In this document: in pieces, positions 38,198-46,698 of the stretch
Layout: each line of letters begins with the position of its first letter
How positions within the stretch are numbered: the first letter of the stretch is position 1
Assembly (NCBI GenBank): GCA_016719605.1
Contig: JADJYW010000003.1
Location: 434,001 to 498,000 of the forward strand
Reading direction: 5' to 3'
Length of the DNA stretch: 64,000 nucleotides
DNA from: Lewinellaceae bacterium
Lineage (GTDB): Bacteria > Bacteroidota > Bacteroidia > Chitinophagales > Saprospiraceae
Position numbers and translations under genes: made by a program
Notes under the pieces: generated by a model
The model's input: only the letters and a program-made list of their open reading frames with translations
Told to the model about the DNA's origin: nothing
Database searches by the model: none

Positions 38198-38279
38198 TTT
38201 CACCGCAGAGGCGCAGAGACGCGGAGATTTTGACCATCAAGTGATCAGACCTCCGCGTCTCTGCGCCTCTGCGGTGAAA
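38198..38279. repeat. 29-bp perfect inverted repeat (CACCGCAGAG family)
   Basis: Arms 38198-38226 and 38251-38279 are exact complements, starting TTTCACCGCAGAGGCGCAGA. It lies between the end of the fibre array and the convergent S4 gene, and likely terminates both. A related but shorter element is at 56259-56337. Confidence 0.9.
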
Positions 38280-38292
38280 TGGAAAACGCGAA

Positions 38293-38514
38293 TTAAGAGA
38301 CGGTGATCTGCGTGCCCTGAAACGCCACCACATCGCCGGCCCGGATTTTTTTCCGTTTCCGGGTTTCTACGGCGCCGTTCACCAGCACGTCGCCGTAGGT
38401 GATGCGCAGATTGGCTTCTCCGCCGGTGCCGACGAGTTGCAGTGTTTTGAGCAGGTCGTTGAGCGGAATAAAATCGTAGTCGCGCAGATCGAATTCGAGC
38501 ATGGTATTGATCAT
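38293..38514 (-). CDS. Small S4-domain RNA-binding protein (YbcJ-like)
   Basis: 73 residues or, from the second ATG at 38502, 69 residues. The sequence is a single S4 RNA-binding domain: LNDLLKTLQLVGTGGEANLRITYGDVLVNGAVETRKRKKIRAGDVV, as in ribosomal S4, RluB-type synthases and YbcJ. A minus-strand TAAATTTG promoter word lies only 9-20 bp upstream, which favours the inner start (MLEFDLRDYDF) with a short leader. Cytosolic, probably binds rRNA or tRNA. Confidence 0.85.
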   Translation of the reverse strand: MINTMLEFDLRDYDFIPLNDLLKTLQLVGTGGEANLRITYGDVLVNGAVETRKRKKIRAGDVVAFQGTQITVS

Positions 38515-38522
38515 GGATGGTA

Positions 38523-38530
38523 CAAATTTA
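38523..38530 (-). promoter_or_regulatory. -7 element TAAATTTG of the S4 gene
   Basis: Minus-strand TAAATTTG, 8 bp before the first ATG and 20 bp before the second; spacing favours the second as start. Confidence 0.45.
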
Positions 38531-38572
38531 GGCAGCCCAATCTCAGAGGACTTGGTTGACTGGCTTATGTTT

Positions 38573-38659
38573 TTTTTGACAGGATTTACAGGATTTACAG
38601 GATTGTTGGCGGCAAAGCCGCTTCATCTATCCTGTAAATCTTGTAAATCCTGTCAAAAA
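38573..38659. repeat. Intergenic hairpin of the TTGACAGGAT family (second copy)
   Basis: Arms 38573-38603 and 38629-38659 pair over 31 nt with one mismatch; each carries two to three GGATTTACA words. The apical part has a second GGCGGC/GCCGC stem. It sits in the 339-bp gap 38515-38853; the rest of that gap (38660-38853) holds only short shadow frames and no promoter I can defend. Confidence 0.88.
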
Positions 38660-38853
38660 CTCAACATTTCCTGTCCTGCCTAAATTTTCATTATGGATGA
38701 TGCAAAAAATGGCGGGCGAAAGTACGCAACCCCGGGCAGATGTACCCCAAACACCGCGTTGCCGCTCGCGTAAAAATTCACAAAAATCCGCGTTGCTTTG
38801 CACCCGGTTCATCCGCACGCCCGGCAACAACCCTCAACAAAAAATACTCTGCC

Positions 38854-39681
38854 ATGAAGGTCTACACGCTATTGGTCGCGTTCGTTTTCGCTTTTTCTGC
38901 CCTGCACGCCCAGCCAATCACCCTGCTCACCTACAATATCCGCTTCGACAACCCCGCCGACGGCGACGATGCCTGGCCCAAACGCCGCAGTTTCCTGGCC
39001 CGCCAGATACGCTTCCACGCGCCCGATGTGTTCGGCATTCAGGAAGGACTGAAACACCAACTGGACTATTTGCAGGAACAACTGCCGGGGTACGCCTACG
39101 TCGGCGTAGGCCGCGACGACGGGCGCGAAGCGGGCGAGTACACGGCGCTTTTTTACCGCACCGACCGGTTCCGGGTCGTGGAATCGGGCACCTTCTGGCT
39201 GTCCGAAACGCCCGACACGGTGTCCCGGGGCTGGGATGCGGCCCTGCCCCGCATCTGTACTTCGGCATTGCTGGAAGACACCGCCGCCGGACGAAAAATC
39301 CGGGTGTTCAATACCCATTTCGATCACATCGGCCAGGCGGCCCGCCGCGCATCCGCCGAACTGATCCTGCAAAAAATCCGGGAACAAAACAGCGCCGGCC
39401 ACCCCGTGGTGCTCCTCGGCGATTTTAATGCGGGACCGGGCAGCGACCCCATCCGGGTGATTACCGGAGAACTGCACGACACCCGATACCGCAGCCAGGA
39501 ACCGGCATTCGGCCCAACCGGCACCTTCAACGGGTTCCGCTTCAAGGAGCCGGTCGAACTTTGTATTGACTATGTTTTCGTGTCGCCCGATCTGTCGGTC
39601 CAAAAATTTGCCGTGCTCAGCGATTCCCGGGACTGCCACTACCCGTCGGATCATTTGCCGGTGTTGGTGCGAATCCAATAA
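38854..39681 (+). CDS. Secreted endonuclease/exonuclease/phosphatase-family protein
   Basis: 275 residues starting MKVYTLLVAFVFAFSALHAQ (signal peptide). The EEP fold is clear: TYNIRFDNPADGDDAW (Asn for metal), DVFGIQEGLKHQL (catalytic Glu), NTHFDHIGQAAR (His), VVLLGDFNAGPGSD (Asp/Asn), and SDHLPVLVRI (Asp-His pair). All residues needed for metal-dependent phosphodiester or phosphomonoester cleavage are present. The exported form suggests a nuclease or sugar-/lipid-phosphatase in the periplasm or outside. The longer frame from 38740 adds basic residues and is not used. Confidence 0.88.
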   Translation: MKVYTLLVAFVFAFSALHAQPITLLTYNIRFDNPADGDDAWPKRRSFLARQIRFHAPDVFGIQEGLKHQLDYLQEQLPGYAYVGVGRDDGREAGEYTALFYRTDRFRVVESGTFWLSETPDTVSRGWDAALPRICTSALLEDTAAGRKIRVFNTHFDHIGQAARRASAELILQKIREQNSAGHPVVLLGDFNAGPGSDPIRVITGELHDTRYRSQEPAFGPTGTFNGFRFKEPVELCIDYVFVSPDLSVQKFAVLSDSRDCHYPSDHLPVLVRIQ

Positions 39682-39686
39682 AAACC

Positions 39687-41017
39687 CTATCCCCGATCCC
39701 GAATGTATTCCAGCAGCCCCTGCATTTCCGCTTTCCAGGGCCTGGAACTGCCGACAAAATTGTTGTGCATAAAACTGAAAACGAGTGTTTTGCCACGCTT
39801 AGTCACCACATAGCCGCTGAGGCAGTGTACGCCGCTCATGCCGCCGGTTTTGGCAAAAACCCAGGGCCGTCCGTTTGCTCCGGCGTACCGGTCGGCGATG
39901 GTTCCGTCCCGGCCGCCGCCGGGAAACAGGTCGAACAGGCGCTCCTGCCGTTGCTCCTGCCAGAGCAGTTGCAATACCGGGCGAGGGTGCGCGGCGTAGC
40001 GAGATTGTACCGCGAAAGGCCGGAACCATCCACCCAGCGAGGACGGGCGGGGAGCGGCGCGAGCACACTGTCGAGCATCCAGCGAATAACGGTGTCCTGT
40101 TGTAGCAGGTCAAATTTTTGTCCGGCGCACACCACCAGCATTTGTTCGGCAATGAAATTATCGCTTTGGTGCATCATGCGGCGCAGCACCGTATCGAGCG
40201 GCGTCGCGTAGTGGGTTTGCCAGTTGTCGGGAACGTACTCGTACTCCAGGCCGGAAAGTGCCTCGACATCTTTCCCGAGGGTATCCGAGAGCAACTCGCC
40301 GGGATCAATACGCGTGAAGGGCAGCCAGGTCTCCGGGGGTTCTCCCGGTTTAGGCAAGGGCAAAGCCCATAAACTCTCGTGTTCGCGCCGTTTCAGGCGC
40401 TCGATCAGCAACGGCCCCAGGAAGTTTTTGGTAAAAAAAGGCGGCTCCACCGTGTAGCCGCCCGGCTCCCGGCCCAGCCGCACCACATTGCCGTACATCG
40501 GAAACACGCTGCGTTCCGCCTGGTAATGTTCCGGGTAGTCGTCCCAGGCCCAGCCGGGACCGAAACGCTCCAGGTTCGATTTTCGCGGAAAAATTTTCAG
40601 GGTATCCGGACTGTTTTTCAGCGCCTCAAACGGCGCTTGCCATTGCTGAAATTTCGGGTGCAGGAAGGTCGGGTCGCCAGTACCGCGCACCAGCAGGACG
40701 CTTCGGTTTTCCGCTTCGTTCAGGATGCGGCGCTGGGTTTGCAAAGCCGGAACCGAATCGCCCAACAGGTGCAAACAGGTTGCCAGCGTCAGGATTTTGG
40801 TATTCGAGGCGGGCGTGAAATACTTGTCGCCGTGCACATCGGCCAAAACCCTGCCGGTAGCGGGGTCGAGCAGGACAAAGCCCGTGAAACCTTGCGCGAA
40901 AACAGGCGATTGCCCGATGCGTTTCTCTATTCCCCTGCCCCACCGCGGCCTGACCTGGCGGGGCGAAACACAAGAAAAAAAGAGCAGAAAAAGGGAAAAC
41001 AAACAGGCAACGCGCAT
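39687..41017 (-). pseudogene. dacB: PBP4-type D-Ala-D-Ala carboxypeptidase (S13), frameshifted
   Basis: The first part (41017 to ~39980) encodes a lipoprotein-like signal (LFFSC), SxxK at S71-N-T-K74 in FTPASNTKIL, and SDN in HQSDNFIAEQM. The frame then breaks at about 39979: CGCACCCTCGCCCGGTAT should be ...GCC CCG GTA TTG, one C short. The next frame supplies VLQLLWQEQRQERLF...FAKTGGMSGVHCLSGYV with the essential KTG motif, ending at 39687. Repaired, it is a complete ~450-residue S13 peptidase acting on peptidoglycan in the periplasm. As written it lacks KTG and would be inactive. The lesion is a homopolymer indel, so an error is possible. Confidence 0.85.
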
Positions 41018-41052
41018 TGGGCGACAGTTTTTTTGACTCAAAAACAGAGCGC

Positions 41053-41676
41053 TTACCGGATGTTTTTCAACTTGCTCAGTTGCACGGCTCCGACAACGGA
41101 GCGCAGGGTTTCCATACTACAGCCCCGGCAGGTGGCTGTGATGACAAACCGGCCCTCGGCCAGCAAAGCCAGTTCGCTGCTTTCGCCGTTTTTGCGGAAT
41201 TTTTCAAAACACTTGTAGCCTTTGAACGTGGTCGTACGTTCGTAGCCCTTGTCGTCCTCCTTATCCACTGTGACGGAAGACCAGGCGGCCATACTCATCA
41301 GGCTGATCCCCAGGCCACCGGTGTCCATGATCAGGAGGCGGAGTTCCTTGCCGGAATCGTCCTTGTAATCGCCCTCGGCTTTGGAAATTTTGATGTTCAT
41401 GGCGCCGGCTGTTTCGCCGGCGGCATTAGTTCGGGTGAAGCCGGCGGCTTTTTCGGGCAGCAGTTCCTTCAGTTCGCGGAAGTTGACCGGTTCTACGGGT
41501 TGTTGCAGTTCGGTGGTTTGCTGTATGGTCCGTTCGGCTTGCTCCATGGCCTGTTCCATGGCTTGCTGCGGGGTAGCGGGCCTGGCCGACTGATCTTCGG
41601 CGGCGGTTTCTTTTTTGCCGCCGCAAGCGGATGCAACGAGCAACAGGAAAACGAAAAAGGAATGGTTGTTTTTCAT
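41053..41676 (-). CDS. Lipoprotein of unknown function
   Basis: 207 residues with signal and lipobox (LVASAC, Cys18). Next is a short Gln/Glu-rich helix (QQAMEQAMEQAERTIQQTTELQQ) and a mixed alpha/beta domain including FRELKELLPEKAAGFTRTNAAGETAGAMNIKISKAEG. This segment resembles exported Bacteroidota proteins of unknown role that judge small changes in a beta sandwich; I do not recognise a named family. It lies 36 bp upstream of the PBP4 gene on the same strand and may be co-transcribed with it. Confidence 0.7.
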   Translation of the reverse strand: MKNNHSFFVFLLLVASACGGKKETAAEDQSARPATPQQAMEQAMEQAERTIQQTTELQQPVEPVNFRELKELLPEKAAGFTRTNAAGETAGAMNIKISKAEGDYKDDSGKELRLLIMDTGGLGISLMSMAAWSSVTVDKEDDKGYERTTTFKGYKCFEKFRKNGESSELALLAEGRFVITATCRGCSMETLRSVVGAVQLSKLKNIR

Positions 41677-41723
41677 AAAAATCAGTTTTGAGTAAACAGG
41701 TTTGGGTGTTGGCAGCGCAACCG

Positions 41724-42692
41724 CTACACACCTTCCACCACCCAGCCGAGGTGTTCGAAAAGCATCCGGTATTCGCCGGGGATGAAAAGCCGGTCTTCCG
41801 GATTCGGGATGGCGTAGTACAATTGCGGGGCCAGCAGGCGGTTGCTGCCCGGTTGTGCGAGGTCAATGATGAAACGGGTGGGCGGTTTGCGACGGCTGAT
41901 GAACCGCAGTTCAAACGGTTCGAGGCGCAGCGGGTCTTGCGGGTCAAAAACGCCTTTTCCGGCCTTGCGGGCATCCTGTACGCTTTTTCGGGCGCTTTTC
42001 AGTTTGGAACTGCGCTGCACCGTTTTCCAGAAGGTTTCCGGTCGAATGTTTTCCGGGGCGAAGGGGCTGCCCAGCAGGAAAGGCTGGATGTTGGGCCAGA
42101 TGAAATAGGGCATAGCGGCCCCGGATGCCAGTTGCCGTTCGTTGTAGCTGTGCTTCGCAACGGCCTTGGCTACGGCGGGGTCGTCGAAGTTTTTACCGTC
42201 GCTGTTCAGGTAGCACAACAGGCGGCCCGTGCCGTCGAGGAACTCGTGCCCGAAGGCCATAAAAAGCACAAAATCCGAAGCAGCCTTGCCGCTTTTGTCC
42301 ATATCCTCCTGCATGATCGCCTCCAGGGATTTTTGGGCGTGGTCGGCGTGCCGGGCATGGTTGGGCGCCACGTCGTTACCGTCGCCGATACGTTCCTGCA
42401 GGTTTTGCAACAGGTCGGGATTGACTTTAAGCCCCGTGCGCCATTTTCCGGAGGTAAAAAATGCTTCCCAGTCCGGATTTTTCAAGTAAACAAATCCGGC
42501 GCCGGGGAGCGGGATGCTGACCTCGGCGGAATCTATGCCGAGGAAACGCACCCCGATATTGTCCGTCAGGCGGGTATTGACGGTGTCGCCGTCGTGCACG
42601 ATCTGTTTGATGCTCCCCATTTTCGAGCCGTGGTTTCCGAAGATACCGTTGCCGATTTTGAAGCCTTTGCTGCTGAGTCCGATTGCGCCCAT
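41724..42692 (-). CDS. SNase-like (thermonuclease fold) protein with large insertion
   Basis: 322 residues. Residues ~25-57 match the staphylococcal-nuclease core: SIKQIVHDGDTVNTRL...IGVRFLGIDSAE, with the metal-site Asp (DGD), the Arg in VRF and the D-x-x-E pair. A GRLLCYLN segment at R157 matches the second catalytic Arg motif. About 100 residues separate E57 and R157 versus 44 in the classic enzyme. The helical insert (~75-150) and a C-terminal half of ~150 residues (ISRRKPPTRFIIDLAQPGSN...) are not recognised. No signal peptide is visible, so it may act in the cytosol. A TATTTTTG promoter word lies at 42754-42761. Confidence 0.75.
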   Translation of the reverse strand: MGAIGLSSKGFKIGNGIFGNHGSKMGSIKQIVHDGDTVNTRLTDNIGVRFLGIDSAEVSIPLPGAGFVYLKNPDWEAFFTSGKWRTGLKVNPDLLQNLQERIGDGNDVAPNHARHADHAQKSLEAIMQEDMDKSGKAASDFVLFMAFGHEFLDGTGRLLCYLNSDGKNFDDPAVAKAVAKHSYNERQLASGAAMPYFIWPNIQPFLLGSPFAPENIRPETFWKTVQRSSKLKSARKSVQDARKAGKGVFDPQDPLRLEPFELRFISRRKPPTRFIIDLAQPGSNRLLAPQLYYAIPNPEDRLFIPGEYRMLFEHLGWVVEGV

Positions 42693-42753
42693 GGTTACTG
42701 TATTATCAAGGTTAGGAAATCACGCGGGTATGTTTTTTTTCAAAAACAGGAAA

Positions 42754-42761
42754 CAAAAATA
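42754..42761 (-). promoter_or_regulatory. -7 element TATTTTTG of the SNase-like gene
   Basis: Minus-strand TATTTTTG, matching TAnnTTTG, 61 bp before the start codon at 42692. Confidence 0.35.
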
Positions 42762-42792
42762 CGAAGATAAACCGTGGCACGGTCTTTTGATC

Positions 42793-43989
42793 TCAGGCGC
42801 CGGCGACCCCCAGCAGCCGGTCAATCCGTTTTCGTCCGAGCAAATAAAAAAAGCTCAGCAAACTCATACCCGCTGCCGCGTAAAAAACGACCGGCATCCG
42901 ATCCATTTGGCTGGCAAAATACCAACCCGACACGGCTGCGCCCAACCCGATGGCGATTTCCAGGGCAATGTACATGGTTGCCATAGATCGGCCTTTGCGC
43001 TGCGGGTCGCCGAGGTCTACGGTCCAGGCATTGATCGCCGGGGAAAACACACCATTGCCGAGGCCAAACAGCACCGCAGACAGGTACAGCATGGCGGGCG
43101 TGGTGGTGCAGGCAAATGCCAGCATGGACAGGGCAATCAGCAGGGCCGACACTTTCAACACCGGTTCGCGGCCGCGCTGGTCGGATATTTTCCCGGCAAA
43201 CAAACGGGTGGATACACTGGCCAGGGTGAAGAGCATGAACACCGTGCCGCGATTGGTCACCCCTACCCCATCGGTCAGGTCGGGCGCCAGCGTGAGGATA
43301 ATGCCGTAACTTCCGTAGCACAGGATCATCACAATAGCGGCGGGAATAGCCTGCGGATCGTAAATATCGTCCCGCGTCACACGCAACAGACCGAGCCGAA
43401 ACGGCTGTTTCTCCGGCAGCGTCTCCCGCAGTCCCGCCATGACGAACATGGACACGGCCGCCAGTACCGACGAGGCGTAAAATACGGTATTGAGCGACCA
43501 TACCCCAGCCATCCAGCTGCCCAATGGCGGCGATGCCGACACGCCGAGGCTGAAACATATCCCCAAAACCCCCATTGCTTCGCCCCGCCGGTGCATGGGC
43601 ACGATGTCGGCTACATACGCCGAAGTGCCTGTGGGTTTGAATCCGGTGGAGAATCCGTGAAAAAAACGCAGCGCCAGAAAACCGTTCACAAAAGCCAGTG
43701 CCGGATAGAGCATTCCGCACACCACACAAGCGAACACCCCGAGGTACATGACCGGTATCCGGCCGATAGTGTCGGCTAATTTGCCGCTAAATGGCCGCGA
43801 CACACCCGCCGTGATGGTGAACAGTGCAATAATCCAGCCCTTGTGCTCCGCCCCGCCGAGCGACGTGAGGTAGGCCGGCAGCTCCGGGATCATCATGTTG
43901 AAACTGCCCGCAAACAGGGCATGCGAAAGACACAGGAGCATAAAAGCCCGCGTATACAAAGGAGCATCCGGGGAAACGGGAGGGTGCAT
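42793..43989 (-). CDS. MFS transporter
   Basis: 398 residues starting MHPPVSPDAPLYTRAFMLL, with twelve predicted helices. The MFS loop 2-3 motif is GKLADTIGRIPVM (G-x3-D-x2-G-R-x), and its half-repeat is GKISDQRGREPVL. RFFHGFSTGFKPTGTSAYVAD is the motif of drug/sugar-efflux type members. Located in the inner membrane; substrate unknown but the pattern suggests an efflux pump. The start at 43989 is chosen over 44046, which would add a charged, non-membrane lead across a GGGTTTTAACCC palindrome (44001-44021). Confidence 0.9.
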   Translation of the reverse strand: MHPPVSPDAPLYTRAFMLLCLSHALFAGSFNMMIPELPAYLTSLGGAEHKGWIIALFTITAGVSRPFSGKLADTIGRIPVMYLGVFACVVCGMLYPALAFVNGFLALRFFHGFSTGFKPTGTSAYVADIVPMHRRGEAMGVLGICFSLGVSASPPLGSWMAGVWSLNTVFYASSVLAAVSMFVMAGLRETLPEKQPFRLGLLRVTRDDIYDPQAIPAAIVMILCYGSYGIILTLAPDLTDGVGVTNRGTVFMLFTLASVSTRLFAGKISDQRGREPVLKVSALLIALSMLAFACTTTPAMLYLSAVLFGLGNGVFSPAINAWTVDLGDPQRKGRSMATMYIALEIAIGLGAAVSGWYFASQMDRMPVVFYAAAGMSLLSFFYLLGRKRIDRLLGVAGA

Positions 43990-44000
43990 GGTAAGTGGGT

Positions 44001-44021
44001 AGCAGTGGGTTTTAACCCGCT
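44001..44021. repeat. Short palindrome between udk and MFS genes
   Basis: AGCAGTGGGTT and AACCCGCT face each other around GGTTTTAACC. It lies between two same-strand genes and may stop or attenuate read-through. Confidence 0.5.
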
Positions 44022-44052
44022 GATTATTACAACGGGCAAAACTCAAAAGTGA

Positions 44053-44664
44053 TCAGGGTTTTGCCAGTTTGCTTTTCAGGAAACCGATGAGCACGGCCAG
44101 TCCCTGATGAAAGTGCTCGTTGTTGTTGATGACCAGGTCTGCCGCTTCCTTGTAGGGCAGAATATACCGTTCGTAGGCCGGCAAAACATGGTGCTGGTAC
44201 TTGTACAGCACGTCCTCGATGGGATAATTGCGCTCCACCTGGTCGCGGTAGATACGGCGGATCACCTTGAGATTCTCTTTGGCATTGATGAACACCTTGA
44301 GGTCGATCAGCGGCGCTATTTTTTTGTAGTGAAAAACAAAAAGACCTTCCACAATGATAATCGGCGCCGGGTTAAAGGTCAGCATCCTGGGCGTGGCATC
44401 GGGGTTGTTGAACGTGTACTCCATGCGGGTGACGGACTCGCCGTTGCGCAAGCGCTCCAAATCGCGGCGGAAAGCTTTTTTGTCAAAAGACTGCGGCAGG
44501 TCGAAATTGCGCTCCCCGCGGGCATCGGTATGCTGCTGCTCGCGGGGGAGGTAGTAGTCGTCCTGCGAAATAATACAGAGATGCTCCGGGCTGAACTGCT
44601 CCCGCAAGTGCCGAATAAAGGTTGTTTTGCCGCTGCCGCTGCCGCCGGTAATGCCGATGACCAT
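44053..44664 (-). CDS. udk: Uridine kinase
   Basis: 203 residues. P-loop GGSGSGKTT at residues 7-15, IISQDDYY (substrate-binding Asp pair), NPDATPRM..., IIVEGLFVF (Walker B-like), and RRIYRDQVERNYPIEDVLYKY (lid region) are typical of uridine-cytidine kinases, which phosphorylate uridine and cytidine in pyrimidine salvage. Start at 44664 (MVIGITGGSGSGKT) follows the family; longer frames run into GGTTGGAGGGTT repeats. A TACATTTG promoter word is 64 bp upstream. Confidence 0.93.
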   Translation of the reverse strand: MVIGITGGSGSGKTTFIRHLREQFSPEHLCIISQDDYYLPREQQHTDARGERNFDLPQSFDKKAFRRDLERLRNGESVTRMEYTFNNPDATPRMLTFNPAPIIIVEGLFVFHYKKIAPLIDLKVFINAKENLKVIRRIYRDQVERNYPIEDVLYKYQHHVLPAYERYILPYKEAADLVINNNEHFHQGLAVLIGFLKSKLAKP

Positions 44665-44669
44665 GATTA

Positions 44670-44723
44670 GAGGGTTGCTGGTTGGAAGGTTGGAGGGTTT
44701 GAAGGTTTCTGGTTGGAGGGTTG
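44670..44723. repeat. GGTTGGAGGGTT word repeats upstream of udk
   Basis: Four to five imperfect copies of (G)GTTGGAGGGTTT/GGTTGGAAGGTT occupy the untranslated leader of udk. The same word is found at 13824-13856 and in the 54226-54335 hairpin. Confidence 0.8.
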
Positions 44724-44727
44724 GGCG

Positions 44728-44735
44728 CAAATGTA
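44728..44735 (-). promoter_or_regulatory. -7 element TACATTTG of udk
   Basis: Minus-strand TACATTTG, 63 bp before the udk ATG; the whole repeat tract would be in the leader RNA. Confidence 0.55.
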
Positions 44736-44814
44736 AGGTATGCTGTGCATTATGGCGGAGGGATATATCCGCTCCGCGAGGGATATTTTCTTCCATTCCC
44801 AATTCCTATTTCCC

Positions 44815-44822
44815 TACTTTTG
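44815..44822 (+). promoter_or_regulatory. -7 element TACTTTTG of the binding-protein-like lipoprotein
   Basis: TACTTTTG, a TAnnTTTG match, 37 bp before the ATG at 44860. Confidence 0.55.
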
Positions 44823-44859
44823 CCCCGATACAGTCTCCGGTTACAGCCACGATACTACT

Positions 44860-46206
44860 ATGGTTTTCAAAATGTTGCGCTTGTTTTTAGTTGCTTTCGC
44901 CCTCGTATTTGCGGGCTGCAACCCAGCCAAAAAAACTACTGCCGGCCGCCCCCCCGGGAAGCCGGGCACAGTTCGGCCGACCGACCGTCCTGATACGCGG
45001 TCCGAGCCGATGGACACCATCCGCTGGACAACGGCGCCCAACGCCAAACCGCCCATTGCCAATGCGCCGGCTACGCCTGCCGAGGCGCCCGGCGCCGCAC
45101 AAACCTACCGACTGGCCCTCCTCCTGCCTTTCCTCACCGATCAGGCCGACCCGGGCGGACTAACCGTTCCTGAAAAAAGCAGCCTCGCTCTTCAGTTTTA
45201 CGGCGGTGTCAGTCTGGCCTTGCAAAAACTGTCCGAGGAAGGCATAAACCTCGCCGTTGAGGTATTCGACACGCAGGTCAGCGACGCCGATTTTCAGCGT
45301 CTGCTGGGCAATCCCCGGCTCGGAAAGGCCCAGGTGATGATCGGGCCGGTGCGGCCCAGCCACGTTGCGCTGCTGGCCGAGCGTATCCGGCAGACACGCC
45401 AAATCCTGATCTCGCCCGAAAGTCCAACCATGAACCTGACGAGCCGCAACCCCGACTTCATCCAGATCAACCCGTCGCTGCGGGCGCATTGCACGGCCAT
45501 CACGCGGCACATCCTCCGGCGACATAGCCCGGAGAGCGTTACGCTCGTTTGCAAAGAAAAAGAAGCCGACCGATTGCCGTTTTTTCAGCAAGCCAATAGC
45601 CCCGGCAACAAACCTTTCGCCCAAATCCTCGTGCCCGATGCCGCCACTACTTTTGACAACATAGACCTTAGCCGCTACTTCAAACCCGGCCGAACGGCTG
45701 TTTTTGTACTCCCGACCTGGGCCAGCCAGGATTTTGTGATGGCTTTTTTGCGCAAACTGAGCGCTGGCAAAGGCGCCAACACCGTGGAGGTGTACGGTAT
45801 GCCGCAGTGGAAAAATTTTGAAAATATCGAGCCGGAGTACTTTGCCACACTGAATGTCCACATCATCGCCGCGTCTTTTGTCAACCGCGATACCGAGGAG
45901 GCCCGGGCCTTTCGGTACGCCTTTTATGCCGCCTACGGCACCGTACCTGATGATAATGCCTACAACGGCTACGATACCATGCTTTTCACCGGTCAGATGT
46001 TGCGCCGCTACGGACTGAGCTTCCCGCAGCGACTACCCGCCGAACGCCCCTTCGACGGACTGCGCGGGCGCTATCAGTTCGCCAAAGCCTATTCCGACAA
46101 CCCGCCCGACGCGGCAAACGACCAACTGGAACAGTACGATTATCTGGAAAACACCTTCGTCCACATCCTGCGATTCCAGAATTACCGGTTTGAACCTGTT
46201 GATTGA
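44860..46206 (+). CDS. Periplasmic-binding-protein-like lipoprotein
   Basis: 448 residues, MVFKMLRLFLVAFALVFAGCNPAKK: signal with lipobox FAGC. A Pro/Thr-rich linker of ~70 residues precedes a type I periplasmic binding fold, as in LpoA/LppC and branched-chain amino-acid receptors: YRLALLLPFLTDQ, FYGGVSLALQKLSEEGINLAVEVFDTQ, GPVRPSHVALLAERIRQ, and YNGYDTMLFTGQML. Related proteins either bind small ligands or, as LpoA, activate peptidoglycan synthases. The stop codon (46204-46206) lies in the first unit of the GATTGATTC array. Function beyond the fold is not established. Confidence 0.8.
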   Translation: MVFKMLRLFLVAFALVFAGCNPAKKTTAGRPPGKPGTVRPTDRPDTRSEPMDTIRWTTAPNAKPPIANAPATPAEAPGAAQTYRLALLLPFLTDQADPGGLTVPEKSSLALQFYGGVSLALQKLSEEGINLAVEVFDTQVSDADFQRLLGNPRLGKAQVMIGPVRPSHVALLAERIRQTRQILISPESPTMNLTSRNPDFIQINPSLRAHCTAITRHILRRHSPESVTLVCKEKEADRLPFFQQANSPGNKPFAQILVPDAATTFDNIDLSRYFKPGRTAVFVLPTWASQDFVMAFLRKLSAGKGANTVEVYGMPQWKNFENIEPEYFATLNVHIIAASFVNRDTEEARAFRYAFYAAYGTVPDDNAYNGYDTMLFTGQMLRRYGLSFPQRLPAERPFDGLRGRYQFAKAYSDNPPDAANDQLEQYDYLENTFVHILRFQNYRFEPVD

Positions 46207-46308
46207 TTCGATTGATTCGATTGATTCGATTGATTCGATTGATTCGATTGATTCGATTGATTCGATTGATTCGATTGATTCGATTGATTCGATTTTTCGA
46301 TTTTTTTA
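46201..46308 (+). repeat. Ten tandem copies of GATTGATTC upstream of the S23 gene
   Basis: 46201-46290 is exactly ten copies of the 9-bp unit GATTGATTC, starting inside the previous gene's stop codon. The tail GATTTTTCGATTTTTTT follows. The reverse complement of this word reappears just after the S23 gene (46690-46731) and the word itself again at 63722-63754. Confidence 0.95.
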
Positions 46309-46320
46309 GATGTTTAGATT

Positions 46321-46698
46321 ATGACACCAAAAGAATTACAAACCAGATTTAAAGAGTGGGCAACTACGGTGGTTTTGTTTACCAGAAACTTGCCGGATGG
46401 GCCTGAATTCAGATCGGTGCGAAACCAGATGGTACGCTCGGCGCCTTCGACAGCGGCCAATTATCGAGCGGCCTGCAGGCGTAAATCGGGGAAGGATTTT
46501 ATCAATAAGCTCAAAATTGTAGAAGAAGAACTGGACGAGACCATGTTTTGGCTTGAGTTTGTTGTGGGTCTTTCGGCAGACCTTCGCCCTTTGATTGTAC
46601 CCATTTACAAAGAAGCTGACGAACTCCTGGCCATCACCGTAGCATCCATAGGAACAGCCCGAAAGCGTTTAAAACAAGCCAAGCCTCAATCGGACTAA
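46321..46698 (+). CDS. Four-helix-bundle protein (S23 / intervening-sequence protein family)
   Basis: 125 residues with the family pattern: helix 1 (TRFKEWATTVVLFTRNLPDG), then RSVRNQMVRSAPSTAANYRAACRRKSGKDFINKLKIVEEELDETMFWLEFV, then helix 4 (LIVPIYKEADELLAITVASIGTA). This family is encoded by rRNA intervening sequences in some bacteria, but is also found as free genes and is related to the Avd accessory protein of diversity-generating retroelements; it binds nucleic acid through a basic bundle surface. No reverse transcriptase or target repeat is nearby. The gene is enclosed by inverted GATTGATTC-type repeats, suggesting a discrete unit. GC is lower than its neighbours by eye. Confidence 0.9.
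   Translation: MTPKELQTRFKEWATTVVLFTRNLPDGPEFRSVRNQMVRSAPSTAANYRAACRRKSGKDFINKLKIVEEELDETMFWLEFVVGLSADLRPLIVPIYKEADELLAITVASIGTARKRLKQAKPQSD

Noticed and set aside
46201..46290. CRISPR array
   Set aside because: The unit is 9 bp with no spacers and no cas genes are nearby; it is a simple tandem repeat.
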